From Methyloversatilis universalis (GTDB lineage: Bacteria; Pseudomonadota; Gammaproteobacteria; Methylococcales; Methylococcaceae): 41,702 bases of DNA. A program made the position numbers and the translations under genes. The stretch covers positions 1-41,702 of the forward strand of contig DYIL01000031.1 of NCBI GenBank assembly GCA_020723665.1, read 5' to 3'. This document shows, piece by piece, positions 8,609-17,483 of this stretch (position 1 is its first letter; every line of letters begins with the position of its first letter). The notes under the pieces are model-generated. The model made no database searches. It was not told where the DNA came from and was given only the letters and a program-made list of their open reading frames with translations.

Positions 8609-9145
8609 CTAAGCGCCCGGATCGTACATATCGTGTTTGATCGTATGGCGGTTGGCGATCAGTTCGTCTATCGAGGGTTCGTCGTTGAGCGCGCGCTGGA
8701 TGGCCAGTTTGGTCGCTTCGTAATTGGTGCGGTACAGATCCTTCTCGTCCAGGTTCGGGTCCTTGGCGCATTCGGGATCGATCCAAATCAGGCTGATGAT
8801 ACAGAGGTTGTTGACCTGATCCCTAGGGATGATGCCCTCGATAACGCAATCCAGCACCGCATCCGCCGTGGCCGACTGGACCACGCCGCCGAACAGGTTG
8901 ACGTAGGCGCTGCTTTTCATGGTGACTTTCGGCACCATAAGCGTCGCCGGTCGGACCTGCTGATTGCAGGCTCTGATCGCGAACATGCGGGTATGTCCCG
9001 CGGTCTGCCCCATCAGATTGGCGAAGGCTTGGCCGACCGGGCCGTTCACGTCGCCGATGAGAATTTCCGGCATGGCGTCGGTATATTGTCCTTCGGCGGC
9101 AAGCACGGTGGCTTCCCCGGTTTTGAAGATGATTTTGTCGGACAT
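8609..9145 (-). CDS. formaldehyde-activating enzyme (Fae) family protein
   Basis: A 178-residue homologue of Fae, the cytoplasmic enzyme that condenses formaldehyde with tetrahydromethanopterin in methylotrophs. Family features visible: an early GEA, GPVGQAFAN, ATLMVPKVTMK, LFGGVVQSATADAV, the stretch EGIIPRDQVNNLCI, and the very characteristic YEATKLAIQRA. The histidine proposed as catalytic in characterised Fae (in VAHIDLIIG) aligns with Met25 here (DAMPEILIG), and the loop before it is longer. It may therefore be a divergent paralogue with another role, for example formaldehyde sensing or carriage (inference). Strong RBS AAGGAG upstream. It stands alone, with a terminator beyond the MITE. 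Confidence 0.85.
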   Translation of the reverse strand: MSDKIIFKTGEATVLAAEGQYTDAMPEILIGDVNGPVGQAFANLMGQTAGHTRMFAIRACNQQVRPATLMVPKVTMKSSAYVNLFGGVVQSATADAVLDCVIEGIIPRDQVNNLCIISLIWIDPECAKDPNLDEKDLYRTNYEATKLAIQRALNDEPSIDELIANRHTIKHDMYDPGA

Positions 9146-9250
9146 GGTTTGTCTCCTTGTTTGTTTTTTGAAAGTGTCGATATCGGAGGACGGTGAGCCA
9201 GAATTTGGGCAATTCCGATGCCGCGGGAACCTTTTCGGGCCGTCGTTACG

Positions 9251-9607
9251 TCATTTTTTGATCCAGCGCCCCGATGCCGATCTGACGTATTGGCCGGGCG
9301 GCGTTTTTTCGATCGCGGTTTTCCCGGCCAATGCTTCCACCACATCTAAGCTGGTGCCGTTGGTCCTGGCGACTTGCTCGTATTTTTGGCGCCGCTTGGC
9401 GTTGATGTCGGCGATGAGTGCTAGGACGTCCGCCGGCGGATTGGGCACCACCGCTTCAAGATAACCGTTCGGCTGCTCGCCTACCAATCCCTGCTTTTTC
9501 GCGTCTTCGAGACTGATCGCCAAGCCTTGCGACGGCCAGCCGGCTACGCCCAACAGCAACGCCAGCAAGGGAGCAATCATCCCATGTAAAGGAATGTATT
9601 TGGACAT
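9251..9607 (-). CDS. ydbL: YdbL family periplasmic protein (DUF1318)
   Basis: A 118-residue protein with an N-terminal signal peptide (hydrophobic segment about 10-30 ending GLAIS). DUF1318 features follow: LEDAKKQGLVGEQPNGYLE, then INAKRRQKYEQVARTNG. In E. coli YdbL is the periplasmic partner reported to control the YdbH-YnbE intermembrane assembly. Here it is the last gene of ydbH-ynbE-ydbL, 18 bp after ynbE. The C terminus reads GQYVRSASGRWIKK. Confidence 0.88.
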   Translation of the reverse strand: MSKYIPLHGMIAPLLALLLGVAGWPSQGLAISLEDAKKQGLVGEQPNGYLEAVVPNPPADVLALIADINAKRRQKYEQVARTNGTSLDVVEALAGKTAIEKTPPGQYVRSASGRWIKK

Positions 9608-9625
9608 GGTAAATCCCCGTTCGAA

Positions 9626-9826
9626 TCAGAACAGTCCGCTTTCTTTCGAGAGAATGTCTTCCAAGTCTTTTTCGACTTTCACACGGACTTCGTGGTCGAT
9701 CTTGACGTTGAGATTGATGGTGATGGGCTCCTGCGGCGCGGCCAGCTCGACTCGAGGGGTGCATGCCGTCAAGAGCGCCATCGCGGCGATATGAGAGACC
9801 TTTGCGACAAATGCGTCTCGCATCAT
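9626..9826 (-). CDS. ynbE: YnbE family outer-membrane lipoprotein
   Basis: A 66-residue lipoprotein. The signal ends with lipobox LLTAC (Cys22), followed by TPRVELAAPQEPITINLNVK and a DHEVRVKVEKDLEDIL segment, closely matching the short YnbE family. YnbE stacks onto the C terminus of the AsmA-like YdbH to complete a bridge between inner and outer membrane for phospholipid transport (established for E. coli). The RBS is weak. The gene lies between ydbH (83 bp upstream) and ydbL. Confidence 0.88.
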   Translation of the reverse strand: MMRDAFVAKVSHIAAMALLTACTPRVELAAPQEPITINLNVKIDHEVRVKVEKDLEDILSKESGLF

Positions 9827-9909
9827 TGTTTTTGTCTTTATAGAGGCTTGAAAGAGCGGCTGAGAATAGCACCGCGCCTTGCAGGGGTCCAGGCGCCGAA
9901 CGCTAGGGC

Positions 9910-12420
9910 CTAATGTTTTTTGCGATAGCCTTTCTCGATCTGCCGCGTTACGCGCTCGGTCAAATCGTCGGCGACACCCAGGCTGCGCAGGAGCATCGGT
10001 ATGTTTTCCTGGATGTTCAGGTTGAGATGTATGGGCCGGTCGGCCTGCCAGTCCGGATTGTGTCCCCGCAGCTCGACGCGGAGGTCCAGGTCGCCCTTGG
10101 ACGTGCTGTCCGCCTTGATCTTCAGCGTCTTGTACTGGAGATTGCTCAGAGCCTGGTTGACGAACTGCAAGCCGACATTGTCTTCGGCCAAGGCTTTCGC
10201 GCCTTCGGTGGGTCGATAGCGAATCCAGCCGCCGGGCGGACGCGCTTGCAACTCGCCCGCGCGGATCGCGACGTGGGTCTTGGTGATCTGCAGCGGTAGT
10301 CGTCCGTCCAGTATGCCCGAGGCGTCCACGCCTTGCTGCGTTTCCAGGGCGATGATGCGTCCCAAGGAAAGGCCCCTGAGATTCAAGATTACCGGGGAAC
10401 CTGGCCGTGCGGTATCCAATCGGGCAGGGTTGGCACGCACCGTTCCGCCGAGAAGACCGGCGTCGAACTGGCGGAGTTCCACACTATAGCCGGAGCCGTC
10501 GCCATGCGCCATGACCGAACCTTCCGCGTTCAGTCCGGTAATCGGGACTCCCGAATCGAGGCGCTCGATACTTATGCGAGCGGGGTCGATCGTTCCAAAT
10601 TTGTTCGAAACTTCGAGATGGGCGTCTAGCCCTTTAAAATTTATGGCCTTGAGTCGGCCGGCAAGACCCTCGGCGCTGACGATGACTTTATCTCGGAACC
10701 GCAGGGTTTCGCGGGAGGAGCCGTCTCCGGCCGAGAATTCCCAGGAACCGCTGCCATGGACATGGATTCGGCCGGCGCGCAGGTCTACGGGATAGGGCCA
10801 GGGTTCCAGCAATTGCTTCAGGGTTAAACCGGACTCGCCGAATACGACCGGTGCCAAATCGAAGTACGCCGATCCGCGGCCGCTGGACAACCGATGACGT
10901 GCCCGACCGGTCAGGAGCAGTTTCCCTTCGGACAGTGCCGCGATACTCTCGAAGTGGAGTTGTTTCGAGTCTCCCTGGAATTTGATCGACGCCTCGCCGG
11001 TCGGCAAGGCTTTGCCTTGAACGATGGGCTTGACGCTCCTTGAGTACAGTTCGCCCACGCCTTCCCATCGGGCATTCCCGCCGGTAAGCTGGGCGATCTT
11101 GAAATAGGCGGGGTCGATCTGAATTTCGCCGCTCGTCCAGCGCAGGATCGCCGGCTTTATCAACAACTCGAAAGGTTCGAAGTTCCATCGGGCGAGTTTG
11201 GAATCGTAGCGGAGTTTCCTGCTGCCGGTGAGTGCGATATCCAGCTCGGAAAGGGAAATCCCGTTCCACTCGATCGGCGAGAGACGCACGATGGAGCCGA
11301 CTGCGACATCGAAAACGAAACCTTCCGGCACGATTTCGACCGAGCCGGCCATTCCCTTTGGAAGTGTCACCGCGACCGTGGGTTTCGGGTGAGTCTTCGA
11401 TGTCCCCCTGAAGCGTGCCGACAACGTGGATTGCCCTTCGATCCGCCAGCGGATTCGGCGCTCTGCTATCGAAGCGCTCGCCCGGATACTGGATTCGACG
11501 CTTCGGATCGCACCGTCCGACGGTTCGGCCTTGATCCCGAGATCATGATCGCTGCTGATCGCTATATTTTCAAAAGCACGGCCCGCAACCGGAACGGCGC
11601 CCCTCCATCGGCTGTCGATATGTCCCTTCACCGGCGGCAGTTCCCAGCCCGGTTCCAACCAGGGCTTCAGTAAGCCTGCAACGCCGTCTAGACTCCCCCG
11701 GAGCTCACCGTCGATGCTCATGCGGCCGTTAGTGATTTTCCCGCTGCGGGCGGCGATATGGAGGACAGGCGGCGCGGAGTCTCCGGACGCTCGGACATCC
11801 AGCGTAAACTCGCCGTTAGCGTCCGCATGCGCCGAAAACGTAAACGGCGGTTCCTCCGCAGGAAGGATTTCGCCGCTGAGTGTCGCTGTTCCGTTTTGCA
11901 CAAGAGCCGCTGCGCGGGCGGCGTAAACGCCTCCGTTGGGCGTTCGGAAATCGAGATTCACCCGTTCGAGAGACAGTTCATCCGCCGGTAGGCCGGATAG
12001 CCAACGGCCCGTGGCGAATGAGATCGGCACCGGTTCGTCGCCGCTATCGTCCATAGGGTGTTCCGTTTCGATTAGGCGGCTTTCGATGTCCGTTTTCTCG
12101 ATACGGACGCTGGTGAGCCTTGCCGACAGCAATTCGAGCGGCCGATACCGTATTCTCATTCCGGTCGCACGAACGGTGAGCAGCCTGTTTCCAAAACGGC
12201 GGCGCGCTTGTAGCGAATCGATTAGCAGTTCATCCCAGGATGGGCGCCGGGCCTTGATATCGACTCGAGTGAATCCGGCGAGAGCGAGTCGGAATTGAAG
12301 AAATTCCGCAATGACGGTTGGGAGCGCCCAATATATCGTGATAAACGCCAGAAGCCCGGCCAGCGACATGAGCAGGCGTCGGTTTCGGAGTGCACGACCG
12401 GTGAGTTTTGCAGCGAACAT
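9910..12420 (-). CDS. ydbH: YdbH AsmA-like intermembrane transport protein
   Basis: An 836-residue protein with an N-terminal membrane anchor (about 12-35) and a long periplasmic beta-rich body. YdbH is one of the redundant AsmA-like proteins (with TamB and YhdP) that carry phospholipids to the outer membrane. Recognition rests on size, the N-terminal anchor, the C-terminal part with LNLRGLSLGRII, RLPLQITK and GGWIRYRP, and above all the ynbE-ydbL genes behind it. The ATG at 12420 is preferred; a TTG 36 bp upstream is in frame but has no ribosome-binding site. It is divergent from yajD, with a 50-bp shared upstream region. Confidence 0.85.
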   Translation of the reverse strand: MFAAKLTGRALRNRRLLMSLAGLLAFITIYWALPTVIAEFLQFRLALAGFTRVDIKARRPSWDELLIDSLQARRRFGNRLLTVRATGMRIRYRPLELLSARLTSVRIEKTDIESRLIETEHPMDDSGDEPVPISFATGRWLSGLPADELSLERVNLDFRTPNGGVYAARAAALVQNGTATLSGEILPAEEPPFTFSAHADANGEFTLDVRASGDSAPPVLHIAARSGKITNGRMSIDGELRGSLDGVAGLLKPWLEPGWELPPVKGHIDSRWRGAVPVAGRAFENIAISSDHDLGIKAEPSDGAIRSVESSIRASASIAERRIRWRIEGQSTLSARFRGTSKTHPKPTVAVTLPKGMAGSVEIVPEGFVFDVAVGSIVRLSPIEWNGISLSELDIALTGSRKLRYDSKLARWNFEPFELLIKPAILRWTSGEIQIDPAYFKIAQLTGGNARWEGVGELYSRSVKPIVQGKALPTGEASIKFQGDSKQLHFESIAALSEGKLLLTGRARHRLSSGRGSAYFDLAPVVFGESGLTLKQLLEPWPYPVDLRAGRIHVHGSGSWEFSAGDGSSRETLRFRDKVIVSAEGLAGRLKAINFKGLDAHLEVSNKFGTIDPARISIERLDSGVPITGLNAEGSVMAHGDGSGYSVELRQFDAGLLGGTVRANPARLDTARPGSPVILNLRGLSLGRIIALETQQGVDASGILDGRLPLQITKTHVAIRAGELQARPPGGWIRYRPTEGAKALAEDNVGLQFVNQALSNLQYKTLKIKADSTSKGDLDLRVELRGHNPDWQADRPIHLNLNIQENIPMLLRSLGVADDLTERVTRQIEKGYRKKH

Positions 12421-12470
12421 CGTGTATGTTCTCGAATCAAACTTGGCTATGAACAATCGGAGGGAGAGTC

Positions 12471-12839
12471 ATGCCCGTCATGAAAACCGGACCCGACGAC
12501 AAAAGACTCGATCGGGTCGTTGCCGAGGCCCGGCGTCAACGCGAAGAACGGGAGCGCGGCTATCGAGAGCGGGCCTTAAAACGATACCCGTGGGTTTGCG
12601 GGCTTTGTGCCCGTGAGTTTTCACGCGAGAATCTCAGCGAGCTTACGGTCCATCGTAGAGACCACAATCACGACAATAATCCGCCGGATGGCGGCAATCG
12701 GGAACTGCTCTGCATTTATTGCCAGACCTACGAACACTCTCGTCAACTAGATGCGGAGCGATCGAAGGATGGTGAGCGCCGGGGCGTCGGTACGACGTTT
12801 AAACCGTTCGCCGACCTGGACGCGCCGTTGAAGAAGTAG
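12471..12839 (+). CDS. yajD: YajD family HNH nuclease
   Basis: A 122-residue homologue of E. coli YajD. After a basic helical N terminus comes YPWVCGLCAREF, then ELTVHRRDHNHDNNPPDG and LLCIYCQTYEHS: an HNH fold with a CxxC / CxxC zinc site and the His-Asn-His-type core. It ends with KPFADLDAPLKK, as in the family. Strong RBS GGAGGGAG 3-10 bases before the ATG. First gene of yajD-slyX-srkA. Its substrate is not known. Confidence 0.88.
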   Translation: MPVMKTGPDDKRLDRVVAEARRQREERERGYRERALKRYPWVCGLCAREFSRENLSELTVHRRDHNHDNNPPDGGNRELLCIYCQTYEHSRQLDAERSKDGERRGVGTTFKPFADLDAPLKK

Positions 12840-12883
12840 GACCTTTGAAAGTAAAGCCGGTTTTCCATCATAAAGGTCGAAGC

Positions 12884-13090
12884 ATGATAGAAGAACGCTT
12901 GGTGGACTTGGAAACCAAACTCGCCTACCAGGAAGACACGATCCAGGCATTGAACCAGGTCGTGTGCGAGCAGCAAAAACAGATCGATCAATTAGCGGCA
13001 ACCTGCAAACTTCTCGTCGATCGTATCAGACAGCTGCCGGTCCCTGCCGAGATTGACAAGATCCTGGATGAGAAACCACTCCATTATTGA
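12884..13090 (+). CDS. slyX: SlyX family coiled-coil protein
   Basis: A 68-residue SlyX homologue: a single coiled coil (ERLVDLETKLAYQEDTIQAL, then QQKQIDQL) and a C terminus PHY-like (KPLHY). The start at 12884 matches the family N terminus; an in-frame start 39 bp earlier would add unrelated sequence. The gene lies 44 bp after yajD and 67 bp before srkA. SlyX function is not established. Confidence 0.88.
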   Translation: MIEERLVDLETKLAYQEDTIQALNQVVCEQQKQIDQLAATCKLLVDRIRQLPVPAEIDKILDEKPLHY

Positions 13091-13157
13091 GTGAGCGTCC
13101 GTTGGAACGAAATCGGTCTTTTTCAAGACGGCTGCCGTCACTAGTGGAATGAGGTTT

Positions 13158-14153
13158 ATGAATACCCTCAGAGATCCCCATCCTTTTTCGTCCCTGACAC
13201 CCGATTGCGTCTTGAACGCCTTGGAGAGCGCGGGATTTCAGGGCGACGGCAGCTTGCTGGCGCTCCACAGCTACGAGAATCGCGTTTACCGGGTCGGGAT
13301 GGAAGACGGTCCGCCGGTGGTTGCGAAATTCTACCGCCCGGGACGATGGAGCAACGCCGCCATTCTCGAAGAACATGCCTTCGTGCAAGAGCTCGCCGAA
13401 TCCGAATTACCGGTCGTACCGGCCTTGCCGGGCCCGGACGGGTCGACGCTGCACGAATTCGGCGGCTTTCGTTTCGGCGTATTTCCCTTACAAGGTGGCC
13501 ACGCGCCCGAATTCAACGACTGCACGATGCTTGAGCGAATGGGGCGGCTGGTCGGCCGCATTCACGCGGTCGGAGCGCTCAGACCGTATCGCGAACGTCC
13601 TACGCTGGATATCGCGAGCTTCGGCGAGGAACCGCGGGATTATCTGCTGTCGCACGACCTGATTCCGGCGGACATCGTGGAGGCGTATCGCGATGCGTTG
13701 AATCGCGCTCTGGACGCGGCGAGACGCTGTTTCGAGCGCGCCGGCGCGGTGCGCGCCATACGGCTGCACGGCGATTGCTATCCCGGAAACATGTTGTGGA
13801 CGCGTAACGGACCCTGGTTCGTCGATTTCGACGATAGCCGCATGGGGCCTGCAGTTCAGGATTTATGGATGCTGCTGTCGGGAGGGCGTGCGGAGATGAC
13901 GCGACAGCTGGGCTGTCTGCTTTCCGGTTACCGTAGCTTTTGCGACTTCGACATGCGCGAGCTGCACCTGATCGAGGCACTGCGCACTTTACGCTTGATC
14001 CATTACACCGCCTGGATCGCGAGGCGTTGGGACGATCCCGCGTTTCCCATCGCGTTTCCGTGGTTCAACACGCCGCGTTATTGGCATGACCGGATTCTCG
14101 ATTTGCGCGAACAGGTTGCATTAATGGATGAGTCTCCGCTCTGTCCTCCATGA
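13158..14153 (+). CDS. srkA: stress response kinase A (YihE type)
   Basis: A 331-residue Ser/Thr protein kinase of the aminoglycoside-phosphotransferase fold (SrkA/YihE, linked in E. coli to surviving stress-induced death). Visible motifs: nucleotide-loop region ALHSYENRVYRVG, the lysine in VVAKFYRPGRW, EEHAFVQEL, catalytic loop LHGDCYPGNMLW, metal-binding FVDFDDSRMGP and QDLWMLLSG. The ATG at 13158 is preferred to the one at 13149 because GAGG lies 4 bases ahead of it. It ends before a hairpin terminator and converges on the RRM gene. Confidence 0.9.
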   Translation: MNTLRDPHPFSSLTPDCVLNALESAGFQGDGSLLALHSYENRVYRVGMEDGPPVVAKFYRPGRWSNAAILEEHAFVQELAESELPVVPALPGPDGSTLHEFGGFRFGVFPLQGGHAPEFNDCTMLERMGRLVGRIHAVGALRPYRERPTLDIASFGEEPRDYLLSHDLIPADIVEAYRDALNRALDAARRCFERAGAVRAIRLHGDCYPGNMLWTRNGPWFVDFDDSRMGPAVQDLWMLLSGGRAEMTRQLGCLLSGYRSFCDFDMRELHLIEALRTLRLIHYTAWIARRWDDPAFPIAFPWFNTPRYWHDRILDLREQVALMDESPLCPP

Positions 14154-14228
14154 GAGCGGGCGAATGTGCGGGAAACGGGGCTTGGCCGTGGTGGACGCGC
14201 TCACTGAACGTTCGTCGGCGGGCGAATG

Positions 14229-14275
14229 TCCCGGCCTCGCCCGGAACGGTATACGATCGCGAGGCCGGGAGGATT
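14229..14275 (+). terminator. hairpin terminator between convergent genes
   Basis: A 12-bp stem, TCCCGGCCTCGC (14229-14240) with GCGAGGCCGGGA (14259-14270), is followed on the plus strand by GGATTTTG. It sits between the 3' ends of srkA and the RRM gene, where a shared terminator is expected. The T-tract is weak. Confidence 0.55.
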
Positions 14276-14313
14276 TTGTAACCGGAGCCGGAGGAGCGCC
14301 GGTCTAGCGAATA

Positions 14314-14628
14314 TCAGTAACGGTGTCCGCCACCGAATCCGCCGTTGCGTCTGCCGCCGAATCCACCGCCGGTCCTTTCTTCGCGCGGGCGTGCCTCGTT
14401 CACGGTAAGACTCCGTCCGGCAACCTCCTTGCCGTGGAGGGCGCTGATCGCGGCTCGGGCCTGTTGGTCGTTACCCATTTCCACGAAACCGAAACCTTTG
14501 GAACGGCCGGTTTCCCGGTCCGTGATCACGTTTGCCGACTGTACCGTGCCGTGCGGCGCGAATAGTTGCGCCAGTGCGCCGTTGTCGATGCTGTAGCTCA
14601 GGTTGCCGACGTACAATTTCATACTCAT
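14314..14628 (-). CDS. RRM RNA-binding protein with Gly/Arg tail
   Basis: A 104-residue single-RRM protein. RNP2 is KLYVGNLSY at the N terminus and RNP1 is KGFGFVEM at about 45-52. Both carry the aromatic residues that stack on RNA. The RRM is followed by a short disordered tail rich in Gly and Arg (RRNGGFGGGHRY). This matches the small RNA-binding proteins of cyanobacteria and proteobacteria, often cold-induced (family knowledge). GAGGAA lies before the ATG at 14628. A second RRM gene lies 172 bp upstream and a decayed third one at 17484. Confidence 0.92.
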   Translation of the reverse strand: MSMKLYVGNLSYSIDNGALAQLFAPHGTVQSANVITDRETGRSKGFGFVEMGNDQQARAAISALHGKEVAGRSLTVNEARPREERTGGGFGGRRNGGFGGGHRY

Positions 14629-14800
14629 CAAAAAATTCCTCGATAGGGAGATAAAAAATCACTTAAAAAACCAGCTCGAGCCCTCGGTCGGGAGCGGGCC
14701 GGACATGCTAATAAACACCTTTTCCGGTAAGGATTCTGTAAGTAAATCTTCGTGCGGAGCGCATCGGTTCGTAGACAGACTCGGTCCGGTTGTCCGGTGC

Positions 14801-15070
14801 CTAACGTCGCCGGCCGCGGCCGTTCCGGTCGCGGGGACGCTCCTGATTGACCCGCAGGCTGTTGCCGCGCAGGTTGCGGCCGTTGAGCCCGGCGATCGCG
14901 GCGCGCGCCTCGTGGCCCTCCATCTCCACGAAACCGAAGCCTCGACAGCGTCCCGAAAAGATGTCGCGAGCCAACTCGATCGAGCGTACCCGACCATACT
15001 CCGCGAAAAGTTCGTTGAACTCCCGTTCGGTGGTATCGGCCGGCAGATTTCCGGCATAAATTCTCAGCAT
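14801..15070 (-). CDS. RRM RNA-binding protein
   Basis: An 89-residue single-RRM protein. RNP2 is RIYAGNLPA and RNP1 is RGFGFVEM (after the distinctive SGRC). The last residues RDRNGRGRRR form a basic tail. The start is fixed by AGGAGA 7 bases upstream and by RNP2 lying at the extreme N terminus; the longer in-frame extension to 15412 is not credible. It is a paralogue of the 14314-14628 gene and closer in sequence to the broken copy at 17484-17654 (shared GRCRGFGFVE and RGN). Confidence 0.92.
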   Translation of the reverse strand: MLRIYAGNLPADTTEREFNELFAEYGRVRSIELARDIFSGRCRGFGFVEMEGHEARAAIAGLNGRNLRGNSLRVNQERPRDRNGRGRRR

Positions 15071-15803
15071 GGAATGTCTCCTGTGGGCGCAACCGAGATA
15101 GGCGGCGTCATGGTTGGATGAACCGATGGCGTGGATGGGCGGGCCCTTGCCTCGGCGTTGATTGCCGTAGCGGTCGGACCGGCGCTGGAGCTTCGATTGA
15201 CGACTGTCTGCGGCGTGTAGCTCTCCGGTGAAGGAAGAGCCGGAAGTCGGCGGCCGGACCGCTGCGCGGTGGACGCAAGCGTCGGCGAGCGGATGGCGCG
15301 TGTTCGTCGCCCCCGAAACGGCCTGCACCCGGGCGTGCGCGCGGGGTAGGCGGTCTGGGTCGGCGACGGCCTTTAATTGAATGTTGGATATGCCCTGAGA
15401 ACAAATAGGCATGTCATCTCTTTCTTGGCTCTTGCTTGCCGCGACGAGCGGGGCACCGGTCGAGCGCGAGCATGGGTTACTGGACCACAGGACTGACCAA
15501 AGATCAGCGCCTAGTGCGATTTGCAGGAGGAGGCGGGTACTAGCAGATGCCGTCGGGCATTGACTGAAAGGGAAATTCCGTATCCTCGTGGCGCAGACCG
15601 GTCTTGCGCCGCGACAAACTGACTGCAGCGTACTCCAATTTCACTAAAGAAGCTAGTCCTAATTCAAGAAATCGCTCGAATCCGCGATCGCGCTCGGTGC
15701 GGCCAGGGACTGTTTCAAGGTGGGGGCCCCTCCGCAAGCGACGACGCTGTTTTCCGGTTCATCGAGTGAACGCCCGAATCCCAGCTAGTCCGTAATCGGT
15801 GCT
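15071..15803. other. long non-coding stretch upstream of RRM gene
   Basis: About 730 bp between the RRM start and the MltD-like stop. Only short, arginine/proline-rich frames are present, none convincing. A small inverted repeat, GCGCAGACCGG with TCTTGCGCCGC, lies near 15590-15612. The part next to the RRM gene could be a long 5' leader, as is common for cold-shock-type RNA-binding genes (inference), but I cannot define a promoter. Confidence 0.4.
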
Positions 15804-17204
15804 TTACGGGATCGTCGAGCGGTTCGTCCGGCCGCTGCCGGGAAAGCTCACTCTAACGTTGGGCGATGTCTGAAGAACATTCTGATTTTGCGCCACTAGG
15901 CGATTCCGCTCTGCCCGCTGGGCGAGCTGGCGGAGCGTGCCGGGCGGAAGCCAGACCGTCGTGCCGGCGGGCAGGAGCGCCTGGCCGGACTTCGCGGATT
16001 CGGTCCATGCCGTGTTCAGGGCAATAAGCTGTGATTTGTCGGTCTCGTAATGACGAGCCAGGGTCGAGACGGAGGCGTTCTCCCTCAGAACGACGCGATC
16101 CCAGTCCAAAGGTTTTTCATATCGAATCCTTTCGGCAAAAAAACGCTCGGGTTGAAGGGCAATTTCCCGGGCGGCGAGAAACTCGGCGTAAAAATTACGG
16201 GACGCGAAGCCGAATTGCGGGTGATCGTAATCGGAGACAATACGCATGAAGTCGTGGCCGAAAGACTGTTTGGCCCGCATCATGCCCGCAATGCCGTGGT
16301 TGTAGGAGGTGATCGCCAAGGGCCAGCTTCCCAGCTTGCCGTAGGCGTAGCTCAGATAACGGGCGGCCCCCTGGGCCGAAGCGATGGGGTCCAGGCGCTC
16401 GTCGATCACGGAATTGACGTTCATGAACCGCTCGGCCGCCGCACGCGTGAATTGCCACACTCCGACGGCGCCGGCGGAGGAACGCGCGTGCGCCTGGAAC
16501 GACGATTCCACATGCGGTAAATACGCCAAATCTTCGGGAAGACCGGCCTGACGGAAAATTTCCCTGAAGTGGCGGTCGTAACGACCGCTGATTTCCAAAC
16601 CCCTTTTGAAACGCTCCCGAAGGCCGCGCTGGGCGCGAAGCCGTTCGCTCGCACCGGCCAATACCGTCTTTAAATCGCCGTTCGGGCTGATCTTCAAGGC
16701 TAGTCTCCGGTCGTCGGGAGTCAGGGGCGCTCCGAAAGCGACCTTCTGTTCCAGATCGCGCAGCCGAAACTGCCAATAAGCCTTTCGTTCATCCACCAGG
16801 GCTTTTTGGATCGGGGTATAGCCCTCCTTGATGTCACCGGGTAGGTTGATGACCTCGTAGATGAGATCCATGAAGCGATTGTCGTGCAGGACGACCTGAG
16901 ATCGGCTCCATACGCCGTACACGTTGCGCCAGAAGGCGACTTGGGTCTCCAAGGCTGGGGGCTTGGGGAAGACAGACGAAGCAACCGAAGCGTAGGATGA
17001 CGCGTTGGGCTGCGACGGGACGCCGGGAGATCGCGCCACCGAAAAAACCGATCCGCCGTTGTGGGAGTCCGGCACCGCAGCCTTCCGGTCGAGGTTTCCT
17101 TGATAAATCCGCTGGCCTTTTTGAATCGTGGAAGGACCGGAACAGCCATCTGCCAGGAGAACGGGCAGAACCACCAGAAGACGCTGGATCAGTCTTTGAG
17201 TCAT
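15804..17204 (-). CDS. mltD: MltD-like membrane-bound lytic murein transglycosylase
   Basis: A 466-residue envelope enzyme that would cleave peptidoglycan glycan strands with formation of 1,6-anhydromuramic ends. The N terminus has a hydrophobic signal ending LLADGC, a lipobox-like site with an unusual Asp at -2 (Cys21). The SLT (GH23) domain lies in the middle: LAYLPHVESSFQAHARSSAG contains the catalytic Glu, then GVWQFTRAAAERF and ITSYNHGIAGMMRA. The C-terminal 60 residues (SVSTLARHYETDKSQLIALN, then WLPPG) look like a single LysM domain. A TTG 15 bp upstream is in frame, but the ATG is better placed behind the G-rich AGCCGGCTTGGGG. Confidence 0.87.
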   Translation of the reverse strand: MTQRLIQRLLVVLPVLLADGCSGPSTIQKGQRIYQGNLDRKAAVPDSHNGGSVFSVARSPGVPSQPNASSYASVASSVFPKPPALETQVAFWRNVYGVWSRSQVVLHDNRFMDLIYEVINLPGDIKEGYTPIQKALVDERKAYWQFRLRDLEQKVAFGAPLTPDDRRLALKISPNGDLKTVLAGASERLRAQRGLRERFKRGLEISGRYDRHFREIFRQAGLPEDLAYLPHVESSFQAHARSSAGAVGVWQFTRAAAERFMNVNSVIDERLDPIASAQGAARYLSYAYGKLGSWPLAITSYNHGIAGMMRAKQSFGHDFMRIVSDYDHPQFGFASRNFYAEFLAAREIALQPERFFAERIRYEKPLDWDRVVLRENASVSTLARHYETDKSQLIALNTAWTESAKSGQALLPAGTTVWLPPGTLRQLAQRAERNRLVAQNQNVLQTSPNVRVSFPGSGRTNRSTIP

Positions 17205-17483
17205 CGACGAACCCCCCAAGCCGGCTCAAGATGTTTTCTTGATGTAACGTTTTTCGCCGCGCACTCAACCGACCCGCCATCGCGGTTCGAAATACGGCTA
17301 CGTAGATATACTCATTTTAGCCCGCCTCCGCGGAAAGTTGGGGGATATTCGCGTGACCACAGTTTTTCCGGCTGCTGCCTTTTTCACCGCGCGCACAAGG
17401 CGACTTCGTCCGTCCACTTGGGCGAGCGGAAGGGAAACGGATTTGCACGTGGGCCCTGAATGCGAACCGAAAATGCTTTAGCG

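Noticed and set aside
14801-15412. Longer 203-residue reading of the second RRM gene
   Set aside because: The first 114 residues are low-quality Arg/Pro/Ala sequence, and a strong RBS plus RNP2 fix the start at 15070.
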